Below are positions 55,862 through 64,000 of a DNA stretch of 64,000 nucleotides, one piece after another; within the stretch, counting starts at the first letter, position 1, and the number at the start of each line of letters is the position of its first letter. Under the pieces are notes generated by a model. That model ran no database searches and had not been told where the DNA came from. It saw only the letters and a list, made by a program, of their open reading frames with translations. The DNA is from Alphaproteobacteria bacterium (GTDB lineage Bacteria > Pseudomonadota > Alphaproteobacteria > Bin95), in assembly GCA_022822125.1 (NCBI GenBank), contig JAJECF010000002.1:1-64000 (forward strand), read 5' to 3'. The position numbers were made by a program, and so were the translations under genes.

Positions 55862-57217
55862 TCAGTATTTGCGATTGAGGCGCTTGTACACCCGCTTCAT
55901 CTGGGTTTCGAGCTTGGCGACAGCGTCTTCCGGCGACAACCGGTCGGTCGCGCATTCGGCAAGCGTGTCGGGCAGCAGATACTGGTCATAGACGGTCTGC
56001 GCCGCCGCCGTCGGCACGCCGGGCCAACCGAGCGAATGCGTGTATTTGCCGATCTCCGTTGCAAACGCGTATTTGGGTTCGGACGAATAAATCTCATGTT
56101 CCGCAAATTGCGCCAGCACCGGCTGGTTATAGCCTTTGCTCGCGACCAGAAGTCTGTTCTGGTTGTCCTTCTGGAAGTGATATTTCAGGAACTCCTTGGC
56201 GAGTTCCTTCTCCTTGGCGAACTTCCAGATGCCGACGCCGACGAAGGATGCGCACATATGCCGACCGGCCGGCCCCTTGGGCGGGATCACATGCTCGATC
56301 TGCTCGGCGATCAGGTTCTGTGTGCCCGGAATGAGCGCATTCTCGCGCACCGCCGCCCGATAGGCGCTGATCGGGTTGAGAATCATCGAGCACTTGCCGG
56401 AGATCATGCAGACATTGTTGTTGCGGTCGTCCCAGGCCAGCACTTCCTCTTCCATGCAGTCCTTGTAGAGCGCGCGCACGAATTTGAACGCCTCGACGGC
56501 CTCCGGAGTGTTGACCGCGACGGTCCGGCTGTCATCCTCGACCAGCTTGGCGCCGTGGGACCAAAGGATGCCGCGGTTGATCCAATTGGCGTCCGCAGAG
56601 TGCGCCAGCTGGATGCCGAGCGGGTGGCCCTTCGCTTTGAGCTTCATGCCCACGCGATGCACATCCTCCCAGGTGTCCGGCACGGTCTCGCCGATCTCGG
56701 CGATCAGGTCCTTGCGGAACACGAGCGGGAAGGAAATGAAATACCAGGGCAACGCCGACTGCTCGCCCTTGCGGCCCTTGCCCATCGTCTCGGCGGTCCA
56801 GCCGCCGCCATCCGCGCCGATTTCCTCGTAGATATCGCTGATATCCTCGAGATGGTCGGAATAGAGGTGCGGGTTGGAATTCGACACATTGACGATGTCA
56901 TGGCCTTTCTGCCCCTGCACCTCGCCGGCAAGCACGGCAGGCAATTGCAGATGGGCGACACGGTCCATACGGACCGAGACTCCGGCTTGCTTGCCGAACT
57001 CTTTGAATTGGCGCTCAAGCTCGTCGTCCGACGCGGGCACGAAATGCGACCACACCAGCATCCGGAGTTCGCGTTCCTGCGCATAGGCAGGCGCCTGGCC
57101 GGTTGCAAGGATCGCGGCAATGCCGCCGCCCACCTTTGCCGACGTTCCAAGGAATTCGCGCCGCTTCTGGGGACGTCCGAGCAGGCCTCCCGTCGGCGTC
57201 AGCGTTGTCTTCTCCAT
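55862..57217 (-). CDS. Sugar-type ABC extracellular substrate-binding protein, Tat-exported (451 aa)
   Basis: Periplasmic binding protein of the family 1 (sugar/polyol/glycerol-3-phosphate) class. The N-terminus carries a twin-arginine signal: KRREFLG at about 18-24, a hydrophobic segment (VGGGIAAILATG) and an AYA cleavage site near residue 46. The mature part has VSVRMDRVAHLQLPAVLAGE and VGVGIWKFAKEKELAKEFLKY. The ATG follows a near-perfect AGGAGGTAACCG ribosome binding site, consistent with high expression. The substrate is unknown; no catabolic gene adjoins it. Confidence 0.9.
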   Translation of the reverse strand: MEKTTLTPTGGLLGRPQKRREFLGTSAKVGGGIAAILATGQAPAYAQERELRMLVWSHFVPASDDELERQFKEFGKQAGVSVRMDRVAHLQLPAVLAGEVQGQKGHDIVNVSNSNPHLYSDHLEDISDIYEEIGADGGGWTAETMGKGRKGEQSALPWYFISFPLVFRKDLIAEIGETVPDTWEDVHRVGMKLKAKGHPLGIQLAHSADANWINRGILWSHGAKLVEDDSRTVAVNTPEAVEAFKFVRALYKDCMEEEVLAWDDRNNNVCMISGKCSMILNPISAYRAAVRENALIPGTQNLIAEQIEHVIPPKGPAGRHMCASFVGVGIWKFAKEKELAKEFLKYHFQKDNQNRLLVASKGYNQPVLAQFAEHEIYSSEPKYAFATEIGKYTHSLGWPGVPTAAAQTVYDQYLLPDTLAECATDRLSPEDAVAKLETQMKRVYKRLNRKY

Positions 57218-57726
57218 CGGTTACCTCCTAACGTGATCGTCGCGGTCCCGTGATGAGCCGCGCCTGCGTCTCCCCGCGCCTCGCCACGAGGCCCTGCCCG
57301 GAATCGGTCTGGCGATGTTTACGATCACCTCTTCCCCCGGAGCGTGTGGAGAGACGCCCGGTCAGCACCCACAGCAAAGCAAGTTTGCAGACACAGGGCG
57401 GGCGGAGCAAGCGCTTTTGGCCCTACAGACGAATTTTCTACGCCGGGATGATCCCGGCGGTTGTCGATCGGGACCGATAGCGGAGCCGCTCCACCATCGC
57501 CCCAGAACCCGCCTGTCTCCGCCCCCGAGCGGGGAATCCAGGGCGTCCCTGCAATGGAGTTCCGGCCGCACAAGGCCCCGGATCGGGGTCCGGGGCGACG
57601 AATCACGGACGCCGGCTTGCAGCCGTTGGGATAATATCTTCAGATTACGGCTGACACATGCCCCTGCGCTTCGCGCGTGACAAATCGCCGAACGACAGAA
57701 CAGTTCTTTACCTTAAAACTTAATTG
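57218..57726. other. 509-base gene-free region upstream of the ABC importer
   Basis: No supported gene. It holds the importer's AGGAGG ribosome binding site (about 57223-57230) and presumably its promoter. Two GC hairpins are visible: CGCCGGGA/TCCCGGCG at 57441-57459 (loop three) and GCCCCGGA/TCCGGGGC at 57575-57596 (loop six). Neither has a T-tract. The part next to tRNA-Val (57640-57726) is A/T-rich. I recognise no riboswitch or operator. Confidence 0.5.
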
Positions 57727-57802
57727 TGGTGGGCGATGACGGGATCGAACCGCCGACCCCCTCGGTGTAAACGAGGTGCTCTCCCGGCTGAGCTAATCGC
57801 CC
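57727..57802 (-). tRNA. tRNA-Val(TAC)
   Basis: 76 nt with encoded CCA. Acceptor GGGCGAT pairs with ATCGCCC; the anticodon stem CCTCG/CGAGG encloses TTTACAC, anticodon TAC. The T arm has CGGTTCGATCCCG. It begins 26 bases after the hupB stop and probably shares its transcript. Confidence 0.97.
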
Positions 57803-57828
57803 TCTGGGCAGAGACGCCCGACCGGCCG

Positions 57829-58101
57829 CTAATTCACAGCGTCTTTCAGGCCCTTGCCCGCCTTGAATTTGGGCTGGTTCGACGGGGCGACATCGATCGT
57901 TTCGCCTGTCCTGGGATTGCGCGCTTTCGAAGCCGGCCGATGGGCCACCGAAAAGGTCCCGAACCCGATCAGACGCACGTCCTGGCCATCGGCAAGCGCC
58001 TTTGAGATCGTGTCGAAAACAGCCTCCACGGCCCGCCCGGCTTCAGCTCTCTGCAAGTTCGCGGATACCGCAACAGCTCCGACCAGATCGTTCTTGTTCA
58101 T
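57829..58101 (-). CDS. hupB: DNA-binding protein HU (90 aa)
   Basis: Nucleoid protein that bends DNA. It has MNKNDLVGAVAVSANL, the dimer core (IGFGTFSVAHRPASKARNP), the RNPRTGE arm tip and KFKAGKGLKDAVN. The length is standard. The ATG at 58101 follows a GGGAGG ribosome binding site. It is the gene after lon, with its own likely promoter. Confidence 0.96.
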   Translation of the reverse strand: MNKNDLVGAVAVSANLQRAEAGRAVEAVFDTISKALADGQDVRLIGFGTFSVAHRPASKARNPRTGETIDVAPSNQPKFKAGKGLKDAVN

Positions 58102-58125
58102 TCTTTTACCTCCCATCTTCGCTGA

Positions 58126-58199
58126 GGGCAGCGCAGAGGCTGCCCCGATTCACCATAAAGGTCCAGAGAAACGATACACCAAAGGGTAACGATGTCGAA
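58126..58199 (-). promoter_or_regulatory. Likely hupB promoter and leader hairpin
   Basis: On the minus strand TTCGAC (58199-58194) and TATCGT (58176-58171) are separated by 17 bases, a fair sigma-70 pair just after the lon stop. The leader then carries GGGCAGC/GCTGCCC (58126-58132 and 58139-58145). Confidence 0.4.
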
Positions 58200-58211
58200 C
58201 CCAATTGCATA

Positions 58212-60620
58212 TCAATGCGTGACCATGCCCCCGAAAGTCGCTCCCTCGACCGCCGGCGGCGGCGTTTCCGCCAAAGCCGGAGGCTGCCAGTCTATCGGCG
58301 TCGGGATATCAGTCAGCGCCCGGCTTAGCACTTCATCGACGGTTTCCACCGGAATAATCTCAAGGCTGTTCGTCACATTGTCGGGAATCTCTTCGAGGTC
58401 CTTCATATTTTCCTCGGGGATCAGCACCGTAGCTATGCCGGATCGCAGCGCCGCAAGCAGTTTCTCCTTCAGCCCGCCAATCGGCAGAACGCGTCCGCGC
58501 AGCGTAATCTCTCCTGTCATGGCGACATCGCGACGAACCGGAATGCCAGTCAACGCTGAAACGATCGACGCGCACATGGCAACGCCGGCCGACGGCCCAT
58601 CCTTGGGCGTAGCTCCTTCCGGCACATGGACATGGATATCCCGGCGGTCGAACTCCGGCGGCATAATACCGAACCGCAGCATGCGGGAGCGGACGAAGCT
58701 GCGCGCCGCCTCGACGGACTCCTGCATCACATCGCCAAGCTTGCCCGTGTGCTTGACGTTGCCCTTGCCCGGCATGATAACCGCCTCGATCGACAGGATC
58801 TCCCCGCCGATCTCCGTCCAGGCGAGGCCCGTCGTAACACCGACAAGATCCTCCAGTTCCGTCTGTCCATAGCGGAACTTGCGCACGCCCGCATAGGTCC
58901 CGAGATTGTCGCTCTCGACGCCGATTGCTCCGGCATCGCTCGTCGCCAGCGCCTTCACCGCCTTGCGCTGGAGATTTGCGATCTCGCGTTCAAGGTTCCG
59001 GACGCCCGCCTCACGCGTGTAGTAACGGATAAGGTCGCGCAGGGCGTCGTCCGAAATCGTCCATTCTTCTTCTTTCAGTCCGTGCGCAGCCAATTGTTTG
59101 CCGATCAGGTGGCGCCGGGCGATCTCGACTTTCTCGTCCTCGGTGTATCCGGGAATACGAATCACCTCCATCCGATCCAGCAAGGGCTGGGGGAGCCGAA
59201 GCGTATTCGCCGTCGTGATGAACATCACATCCGACAGGTCGTAGTCCACTTCCAGATAGTGATCGTTGAACGTGCCGTTCTGCTCCGGATCGAGCACTTC
59301 CAGCAGCGCCGAAGAGGGATCACCGCGCCAGTCGGCCCCGAGCTTGTCCACCTCGTCCAGCAGGAAAAGCGGGTTGGACGACTTGGCCTTCTTCATGCCC
59401 TGGACCACCTTGCCGGGCATCGACCCGATATAGGTGCGCCGATGGCCGCGAATCTCGGCCTCGTCGCGCACTCCACCCAGTGACATGCGCACGAAATTGC
59501 GCCCCGTAGCGCGCGCGATCGACTTGCCCAGCGACGTCTTGCCAACGCCGGGCGGGCCGACCAGGCAGAGGATCGGGCCCTTTAACTTCCGCACGCGATT
59601 CTGGACCGCCAGATATTCGACGATCCGCTCCTTGACCTTCTCAAGACCATAGTGGTCTTCGTCAAGGATGTGCTCCGCGGCCCGCACATCCCGCTTTATC
59701 CTGGTCCGCTTTTTCCAAGGGATGCCGAGCATCCAGTCGAGATAGTTGCGCACGACCGTGGCCTCAGCCGACATCGGGCTCATGCTGCGCAGCTTCTTGA
59801 GTTCAGCAGTCGCCTTTTCCGCCGCTTCCTTTGAGAGGCGGGTGTTCTTGATCCTTTCCTCGATCTCGGAGAGCTCATCGCGGCCTTCTCCGCCGTCGCC
59901 CAGCTCCTTCTGGATCGCCTTCATCTGCTCGTTCAGATAGTACTCGCGCTGCGTACGCTCCATCTGCCGCTTGACCCGCGAGCGGACCCGTTTTTCGACC
60001 TCCAGCACGTCCATCTCGCCCTCCATAAAGGCATAGACGCGCTCCAGACGTTCGAAGACCGGTATCGTTTCGAGCAGTTCCTGCTTCTGAGCGATTTTGA
60101 GGCTCAGATGCGCCGCGACCGTATCGGCGAGCTTGGAAGGGTCCTCAATTTGGCCGACCGTGGCCATAACCTCAGGCGGGATCTTCTTGTTGAGCTTCAC
60201 ATAGTTCTCGAAATGCGAGACCACGGAGCGAGCTAGCGCGGACAATTCCTGCGGGTCGGCTTCGGTGCCCTCCGGAATATCGCGGGCCGCTGTCTCGAAG
60301 AACTCCGCCCGCTCCGTATAGGCCAGGATCTCGGCACGCCCCTGCCCTTCGACCAGCACCTTTACGGCACCGTCCGGCAGCTTCAGAAGCTGGAGCACGG
60401 AGCCTATCGTGCCGATCCGGTAAATGTCGTCCGGGCCCGGCTCATCGGTGGTTGCGTCCTTCTGCGTGACCAGAAGGATGTGCTTATCGTTCTTCATCGT
60501 CTCTTCAAGGGCCAGCACGGACTTCTCGCGCCCGACGAAGAGCGGCACGATCATGTGCGGGAAGACCACAATGTCCCGCAAGGGAAGAACGGGATACAGG
60601 TCGCCGCTGGAACTACTCAT
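58212..60620 (-). CDS. lon: ATP-dependent protease Lon (802 aa)
   Basis: Degrades misfolded and regulatory proteins. The N-terminal substrate domain (about 1-300) begins [20 protein letters not shown]. The AAA+ module has Walker A GPPGVGKT and [10 protein letters not shown]. The C-terminal serine protease uses the Ser in GPSAGVAM and Lys in [10 protein letters not shown]. The ATG at 60620 has a GAGGATGC ribosome binding site; the 23 codons above it are not conserved. It lies 98 bases after clpX. Heat-shock control is usual, though I could not identify a convincing RpoH promoter. Confidence 0.97.
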   Translation of the reverse strand: MSSSSGDLYPVLPLRDIVVFPHMIVPLFVGREKSVLALEETMKNDKHILLVTQKDATTDEPGPDDIYRIGTIGSVLQLLKLPDGAVKVLVEGQGRAEILAYTERAEFFETAARDIPEGTEADPQELSALARSVVSHFENYVKLNKKIPPEVMATVGQIEDPSKLADTVAAHLSLKIAQKQELLETIPVFERLERVYAFMEGEMDVLEVEKRVRSRVKRQMERTQREYYLNEQMKAIQKELGDGGEGRDELSEIEERIKNTRLSKEAAEKATAELKKLRSMSPMSAEATVVRNYLDWMLGIPWKKRTRIKRDVRAAEHILDEDHYGLEKVKERIVEYLAVQNRVRKLKGPILCLVGPPGVGKTSLGKSIARATGRNFVRMSLGGVRDEAEIRGHRRTYIGSMPGKVVQGMKKAKSSNPLFLLDEVDKLGADWRGDPSSALLEVLDPEQNGTFNDHYLEVDYDLSDVMFITTANTLRLPQPLLDRMEVIRIPGYTEDEKVEIARRHLIGKQLAAHGLKEEEWTISDDALRDLIRYYTREAGVRNLEREIANLQRKAVKALATSDAGAIGVESDNLGTYAGVRKFRYGQTELEDLVGVTTGLAWTEIGGEILSIEAVIMPGKGNVKHTGKLGDVMQESVEAARSFVRSRMLRFGIMPPEFDRRDIHVHVPEGATPKDGPSAGVAMCASIVSALTGIPVRRDVAMTGEITLRGRVLPIGGLKEKLLAALRSGIATVLIPEENMKDLEEIPDNVTNSLEIIPVETVDEVLSRALTDIPTPIDWQPPALAETPPPAVEGATFGGMVTH

Positions 60621-60718
60621 GATGCATCCTCGAGAGGCTCTGTGAGTGGCAAGGCTGTCTCCATGATCGCCATTCGGAACGCCTCGCAATCCTTATCTGG
60701 GAAAAGGCCGCCGCCCGT

Positions 60719-61981
60719 TCAAGCGCCCGCCTTGGTCTCGTTGCCCCGTTCCACATAGATGTGCAGGGGCTGCGCCCGCCCTTCGACCACCTCACGGCTG
60801 ATAACGATCTCCTCCACGCCCTCCATGCTCGGCAGTTCGAACATGCTGTCGAGAAGAATGCCCTCCATGATGGCTCTGAGGCCGCGCGCACCCGTCTTGC
60901 GCGAAATCGCCTTGGAGGCGATGCCCTTCAACGCGTCCTCTGCGAACGTCAACCGCACGTCCTCCATGTCGAATAGACGCTGATATTGCTTGACGAGCGC
61001 GTTCTTGGGCCTGGTGAGGATCTCGATCAGCGCGCCTTCCTCAAGGTCTTCGAGAGTGGCGATGACCGGCAGCCGGCCGACAAACTCCGGAATGAGACCG
61101 AAACGCAGCAGGTCTTCCGGCTCGATTTCCTTCAGAACCTCGCCCGTCTGTCGGTCCTCCGGCGCACTCACATCGGCGCCGAATCCCATCGAAGACCCCC
61201 TGCCCCGCTGCGAGATGATCTTGTCCAGCCCCGAAAACGCACCGCCGCAGATGAAAAGGATGTTCGTCGTATCAACCTGGAGAAACTCCTGTTGAGGATG
61301 CTTGCGGCCGCCCTGCGGGGGCACCGAGGCGACGGTGCCTTCCATGATCTTTAGCAGCGCCTGCTGTACGCCTTCACCCGAAACGTCCCGCGTGATCGAG
61401 GGGTTGTCGGACTTGCGGGAAATCTTGTCCACCTCGTCGATATAGACGATTCCGCGCTGGGCCCGTTCCACATTGTAATCCGCAGCCTGCAGCAGGCGCA
61501 GGATGATGTTCTCCACATCCTCGCCGACATAGCCCGCTTCGGTCAGCGTCGTCGCATCCGCCATGGTGAATGGCACATCGAGAATGCGCGCGAGCGTCTG
61601 GGCCAGAAGCGTCTTGCCGCACCCTGTCGGGCCGATAAGCAAGATGTTCGACTTCGCGATCTCGACATCGCCGGCCTTGGCGTTGCTGCCGAGGCGCTTG
61701 TAATGGTTGTGCACGGCAACAGAGAGAACGCGCTTGGCCCGGTCCTGGCCGATGACATAGTCGTCGAGGACCTTGCAGATACGCGCCGGCGTCGGGACGC
61801 CGTCCCTGGACTTCACGAGGGAGCTTCGATTCTCCTCGCGAATGATGTCCATGCAGAGTTCGACGCACTCATCGCAAATGAACACCGTGGGCCCAGCTAT
61901 CAGCTTGCGGACCTCGTGCTGACTCTTTCCGCAGAACGAACAGTAGAGCGTGTTCTTGGAATCGCCGCCCGATTTGCTCAT
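60719..61981 (-). CDS. clpX: ATP-dependent unfoldase ClpX (420 aa)
   Basis: Unfoldase partner of ClpP. The N-terminal zinc domain has CSFCGKSQ and CDEC. The AAA+ core has Walker A GPTGCGKT, the pore loop GYVGED, Walker [10 protein letters not shown] and the RKH-type loop region [18 protein letters not shown] is conserved. The ClpP-contacting loop IGF reads MGFGAD near residue 275. The ATG at 61981 (MSKSGGDSK) is chosen over a longer in-frame start. It lies 121 bases after clpP. Confidence 0.97.
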   Translation of the reverse strand: MSKSGGDSKNTLYCSFCGKSQHEVRKLIAGPTVFICDECVELCMDIIREENRSSLVKSRDGVPTPARICKVLDDYVIGQDRAKRVLSVAVHNHYKRLGSNAKAGDVEIAKSNILLIGPTGCGKTLLAQTLARILDVPFTMADATTLTEAGYVGEDVENIILRLLQAADYNVERAQRGIVYIDEVDKISRKSDNPSITRDVSGEGVQQALLKIMEGTVASVPPQGGRKHPQQEFLQVDTTNILFICGGAFSGLDKIISQRGRGSSMGFGADVSAPEDRQTGEVLKEIEPEDLLRFGLIPEFVGRLPVIATLEDLEEGALIEILTRPKNALVKQYQRLFDMEDVRLTFAEDALKGIASKAISRKTGARGLRAIMEGILLDSMFELPSMEGVEEIVISREVVEGRAQPLHIYVERGNETKAGA

Positions 61982-62102
61982 CTTCGATCCCAACATTCCC
62001 CGAAGCCGCAGCCCGAAAGCCACGCCGGTATGTTAGCGGGGTTTGCCCGCCGGGCCAACGCTTTCCGTGTCAGCATGCTTTGCCACGCCTGCATCGGCTT
62101 GT

Positions 62103-62735
62103 TCAGGCCGGCTCCGGCTCGCTCGCAATGCGGTGCTCGACCACCTCGTCCACAATGCCGAATTCCAGAGCTTCCTCCGGGCTCATGAAGCGGTCCCGGT
62201 CAAGCGCTTCTTCCACCTTTTCAAGCGTTTGACTGCAATGTTTCACATAGATTTCGTTCAATCGTCCCCGCAGGGCGAGAATCTCGCGCGCATGAATTTC
62301 GATATCGCTGGCCTGGCCGTGGAAACCGCCTGAAGGCTGATGCACCATCACCCGCGCATTGGGCAGCGCATAACGCTTCCCCGGCGCCCCGGCAGCCAAC
62401 AACAGCGATCCCATCGAGGCGGCCTGCCCAATGCATACCGTCGAAACGTCGCAGCGGATGTACTGCATGGTGTCGTAGATCGCGAGACCGGCTGTCACCG
62501 CGCCACCAGGCGAGTTTATGTAGAAGGAAATGTCCTTGCTGGGGTTTTCCGCCTCCAGGAACAGCAACTGCGCCGCGATCAGCGCGCCGACCTGATCGAA
62601 GACCGGCCCCGTCAGAAAGACGATTCTTTCCTTGAGCAGGCGGGAATAGATGTCGTAGGCACGTTCGCCCCGGTTGGTGCTCTCCACCACCATCGGCACG
62701 AGCGTGTTCATGTAGACTTCGTTCCGATCGCGCAT
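62103..62735 (-). CDS. clpP: ATP-dependent Clp protease proteolytic subunit (210 aa)
   Basis: Serine protease tetradecamer. Catalytic Ser108 is in GQAASMGS, His132 in VMVHQPSGG, and Asp near 181 in the [16 protein letters not shown] region. The N-terminus with [20 protein letters not shown] is typical. It lies nine bases after tig, so the two are probably co-transcribed. Confidence 0.97.
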   Translation of the reverse strand: MRDRNEVYMNTLVPMVVESTNRGERAYDIYSRLLKERIVFLTGPVFDQVGALIAAQLLFLEAENPSKDISFYINSPGGAVTAGLAIYDTMQYIRCDVSTVCIGQAASMGSLLLAAGAPGKRYALPNARVMVHQPSGGFHGQASDIEIHAREILALRGRLNEIYVKHCSQTLEKVEEALDRDRFMSPEEALEFGIVDEVVEHRIASEPEPA

Positions 62736-62744
62736 GGCGGTCGT

Positions 62745-64000
62745 CTACTCCTTTTCGGAAACGCCTTCGGACGCCGCAATCAACTCCTCGGCGCTCACCT
62801 CACGGGCCGTAACCCGGGCGAGCTCGAGGATGAAATCGACCACCTTGTTCTCCAGAATCGGCCCTTCGAACTGCGACAGGGCCGAGGGGTTGTTGCGATA
62901 AAAGTCCATTACGACCTGCTCCTGACCGGGAAAGCGGACCATCTGGGCGACCATGGCCCGCTGCAGGTCGTCCTGGCCAACCTCGATATTGTTCTGACGG
63001 CCAACTTCGGCAAGCAGAAGACCCAAACAGATACGACGCTCCGCCAGCTTCCTGTATTCATCCTTCAGCTCGTCATCGGTCTTGCCTTCGCGGACCTCTT
63101 CCTCGTCCGGTCCGTCCAGCCGCTTCTCAACCTCGCCCCAGATCGACTCGAACTCCTGCTCTACCATGCTCTCGGGCAACGGAAAGTCGTGCGTCTCCTC
63201 CAGCCGGTCGAACAGCTGCCTTTTGACGACCATCCGGGACACGTCCGCATAGTGTCCCTTGATTCGGTCGACGATGCTCTGGCGCAGCGCCACCAGATCG
63301 TCGAAACCGATCCGCTTGGCCATCTCATCGTCCGGATCGACGGCACGGCGTTCCCGGATTTCCTTGATCTCGACCGAAAACACCGCTGTTTTACCGGCCA
63401 GATGGGCTGCGCCGTAGTTCTCGGGAAACTCAACCTCCACATCGCGGGCCTCGCCGGCGTGCGCGCCGGCGAGCTGGTCCTCGAAACCGGGAATGAACTC
63501 ACCAGTGCCAAGTTCGATCTCGTAATCCTCCGCTGCGCCGCCCGCAAACGCCTCGCCGTCGATCCTGCCTTCGAAGTCGATGGTCAGCGTATCGCCTTCG
63601 CTGGCACCGCGATCCTCCTCCACCGGCACCAATTCGGCAGCATTCTTGGCGATTACGCCTATTTCTTCCTCTACGGTCTCATCGGCAGGTTCCGCTTCCA
63701 GGCGCTCAAGCTCCAGAGCGGCAAAGTCGATGAGCTCGATATCCGGCAAGGCCTCAACGCTGACCGTATATTCGAGATCCATCCCGGCCGGCAGCCCGTT
63801 CGCAAGGTCGGAGACCATGTCGATCTGCGGCATGACCGCCGGCTTCAGGCCCTTTTCCTCTATCGCCTGCTGCGTGCCGCGGTTGATGGTTTCTTCGAGG
63901 ATCTCTCCTTCGACCGCCCTGCCGAAACGCTGACGCAGGATCTTCAACGGCGCCCTGCCCGGGCGAAATCCCGGAAGGCGCATGGTCGCGCCGTATTCGA
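62745..64000 (-). CDS. tig: Trigger factor, 3' part (start lies beyond the window)
   Basis: Ribosome-bound folding chaperone. The visible 417 codons begin within the ribosome-binding domain (MRLPGFRPGRAP, with G-F-R-x-G the ribosomal contact). They continue through the FKBP-type prolyl isomerase domain (about GDTLTIDFEGRIDGEAFAGG to FSVEIKEIRERR) and end in the helical chaperone arms. The frame continues in line past 64000 (EYGAT upstream of MRLPG), so the M at 63983 is internal. It heads the tig-clpP-clpX-lon cluster. Confidence 0.96.
   Translation of the reverse strand, partial: EYGATMRLPGFRPGRAPLKILRQRFGRAVEGEILEETINRGTQQAIEEKGLKPAVMPQIDMVSDLANGLPAGMDLEYTVSVEALPDIELIDFAALELERLEAEPADETVEEEIGVIAKNAAELVPVEEDRGASEGDTLTIDFEGRIDGEAFAGGAAEDYEIELGTGEFIPGFEDQLAGAHAGEARDVEVEFPENYGAAHLAGKTAVFSVEIKEIRERRAVDPDDEMAKRIGFDDLVALRQSIVDRIKGHYADVSRMVVKRQLFDRLEETHDFPLPESMVEQEFESIWGEVEKRLDGPDEEEVREGKTDDELKDEYRKLAERRICLGLLLAEVGRQNNIEVGQDDLQRAMVAQMVRFPGQEQVVMDFYRNNPSALSQFEGPILENKVVDFILELARVTAREVSAEELIAASEGVSEKE

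Noticed and set aside
57441..57459. GC hairpin as an intrinsic terminator for tRNA-Val
   Set aside because: No T-tract follows on either strand, and it lies about 270 bases past the tRNA.
1..64000. CRISPR array, prophage, rRNA operon or replication origin
   Set aside because: No regularly spaced palindromic repeats with unique spacers, no phage structural genes, no rRNA-like sequence and no DnaA-box cluster were seen. The ATGACA array has four-base spacers and is far too short for CRISPR.

Overview
This window is high-GC chromosomal DNA from an alphaproteobacterium, most likely of the Rhodospirillales type. Four blocks of conserved alphaproteobacterial gene order support this: mfd-sdhE diverging from recG; ntrB-ntrC-ntrY-ntrX-trkA-dat-HAD-hfq-hflX; nuoA to nuoN followed by birA-coaX-rnj-mce-DUF1467-proS-lolCE-lolD; and tig-clpP-clpX-lon-hupB. 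The short (about 438 aa) ProS and the fused IspDF point the same way. There are no rRNA genes, CRISPR arrays or prophage modules. One complete insertion element is present.

Layout. 1-2555 (minus): acyl-CoA or small-molecule catabolism genes (a partial unknown, a FAS1-like/MaoC dehydratase and a luciferase-like flavin monooxygenase). 2661-3530 (plus): tRNA-Ser(TGA), a cold-shock protein, a strong hairpin and a small basic protein. 3644-5803: a Uma2-type nuclease-fold protein, an SDR and a FrnE-like DsbA protein. 5807-11644: mfd-sdhE diverging from recG. 11596-22155 (minus): a translationally coupled run from ntrB to hflX covering nitrogen/redox two-component signalling, K+ uptake, D-amino-acid transamination, Hfq and a ribosome-associated GTPase. 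22181-25096: an intact IS1595-family element with 23-bp inverted repeats and an 8-bp target duplication. It carries a two- or three-TM protein, a DNA methyltransferase-HNH fusion and the transposase. It lies between ntrB and ispDF. 25201-28852 (plus): ispDF-pgpA-pncC and an acyl-CoA carboxylase beta subunit, then a terminator. 29031-30800 (plus): four ATGACA repeats with an exact 10-bp period, an enoyl-CoA hydratase and a TauD-like dioxygenase.

52502 down to 30789 (minus) is an almost gapless run: complete respiratory complex I (nuoA-N), then birA, coaX, rnj, mce, a DUF1467 protein, tag, proS, lolC/E and lolD. Most junctions are stop/start overlaps. 52622-57802 (minus): tRNA-Asp and tRNA-Val flank a four-gene sugar-type ABC importer. 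57829-64000 (minus): hupB, lon, clpX, clpP and the 3' part of tig, the ATP-dependent protein quality-control cluster.

The most unusual part is the IS1595 element. Its exact ends can be read, its cargo joins a beta-class DNA methyltransferase to an HNH nuclease in one polypeptide, and it sits 25 bp upstream of the ntrB start codon. Both of its ends carry an outward-facing TATAAT. The ATGACA array upstream of the enoyl-CoA hydratase is the best candidate for an unrecognised regulatory site. All functional calls rest on reading motifs and gene order; no database search was run.
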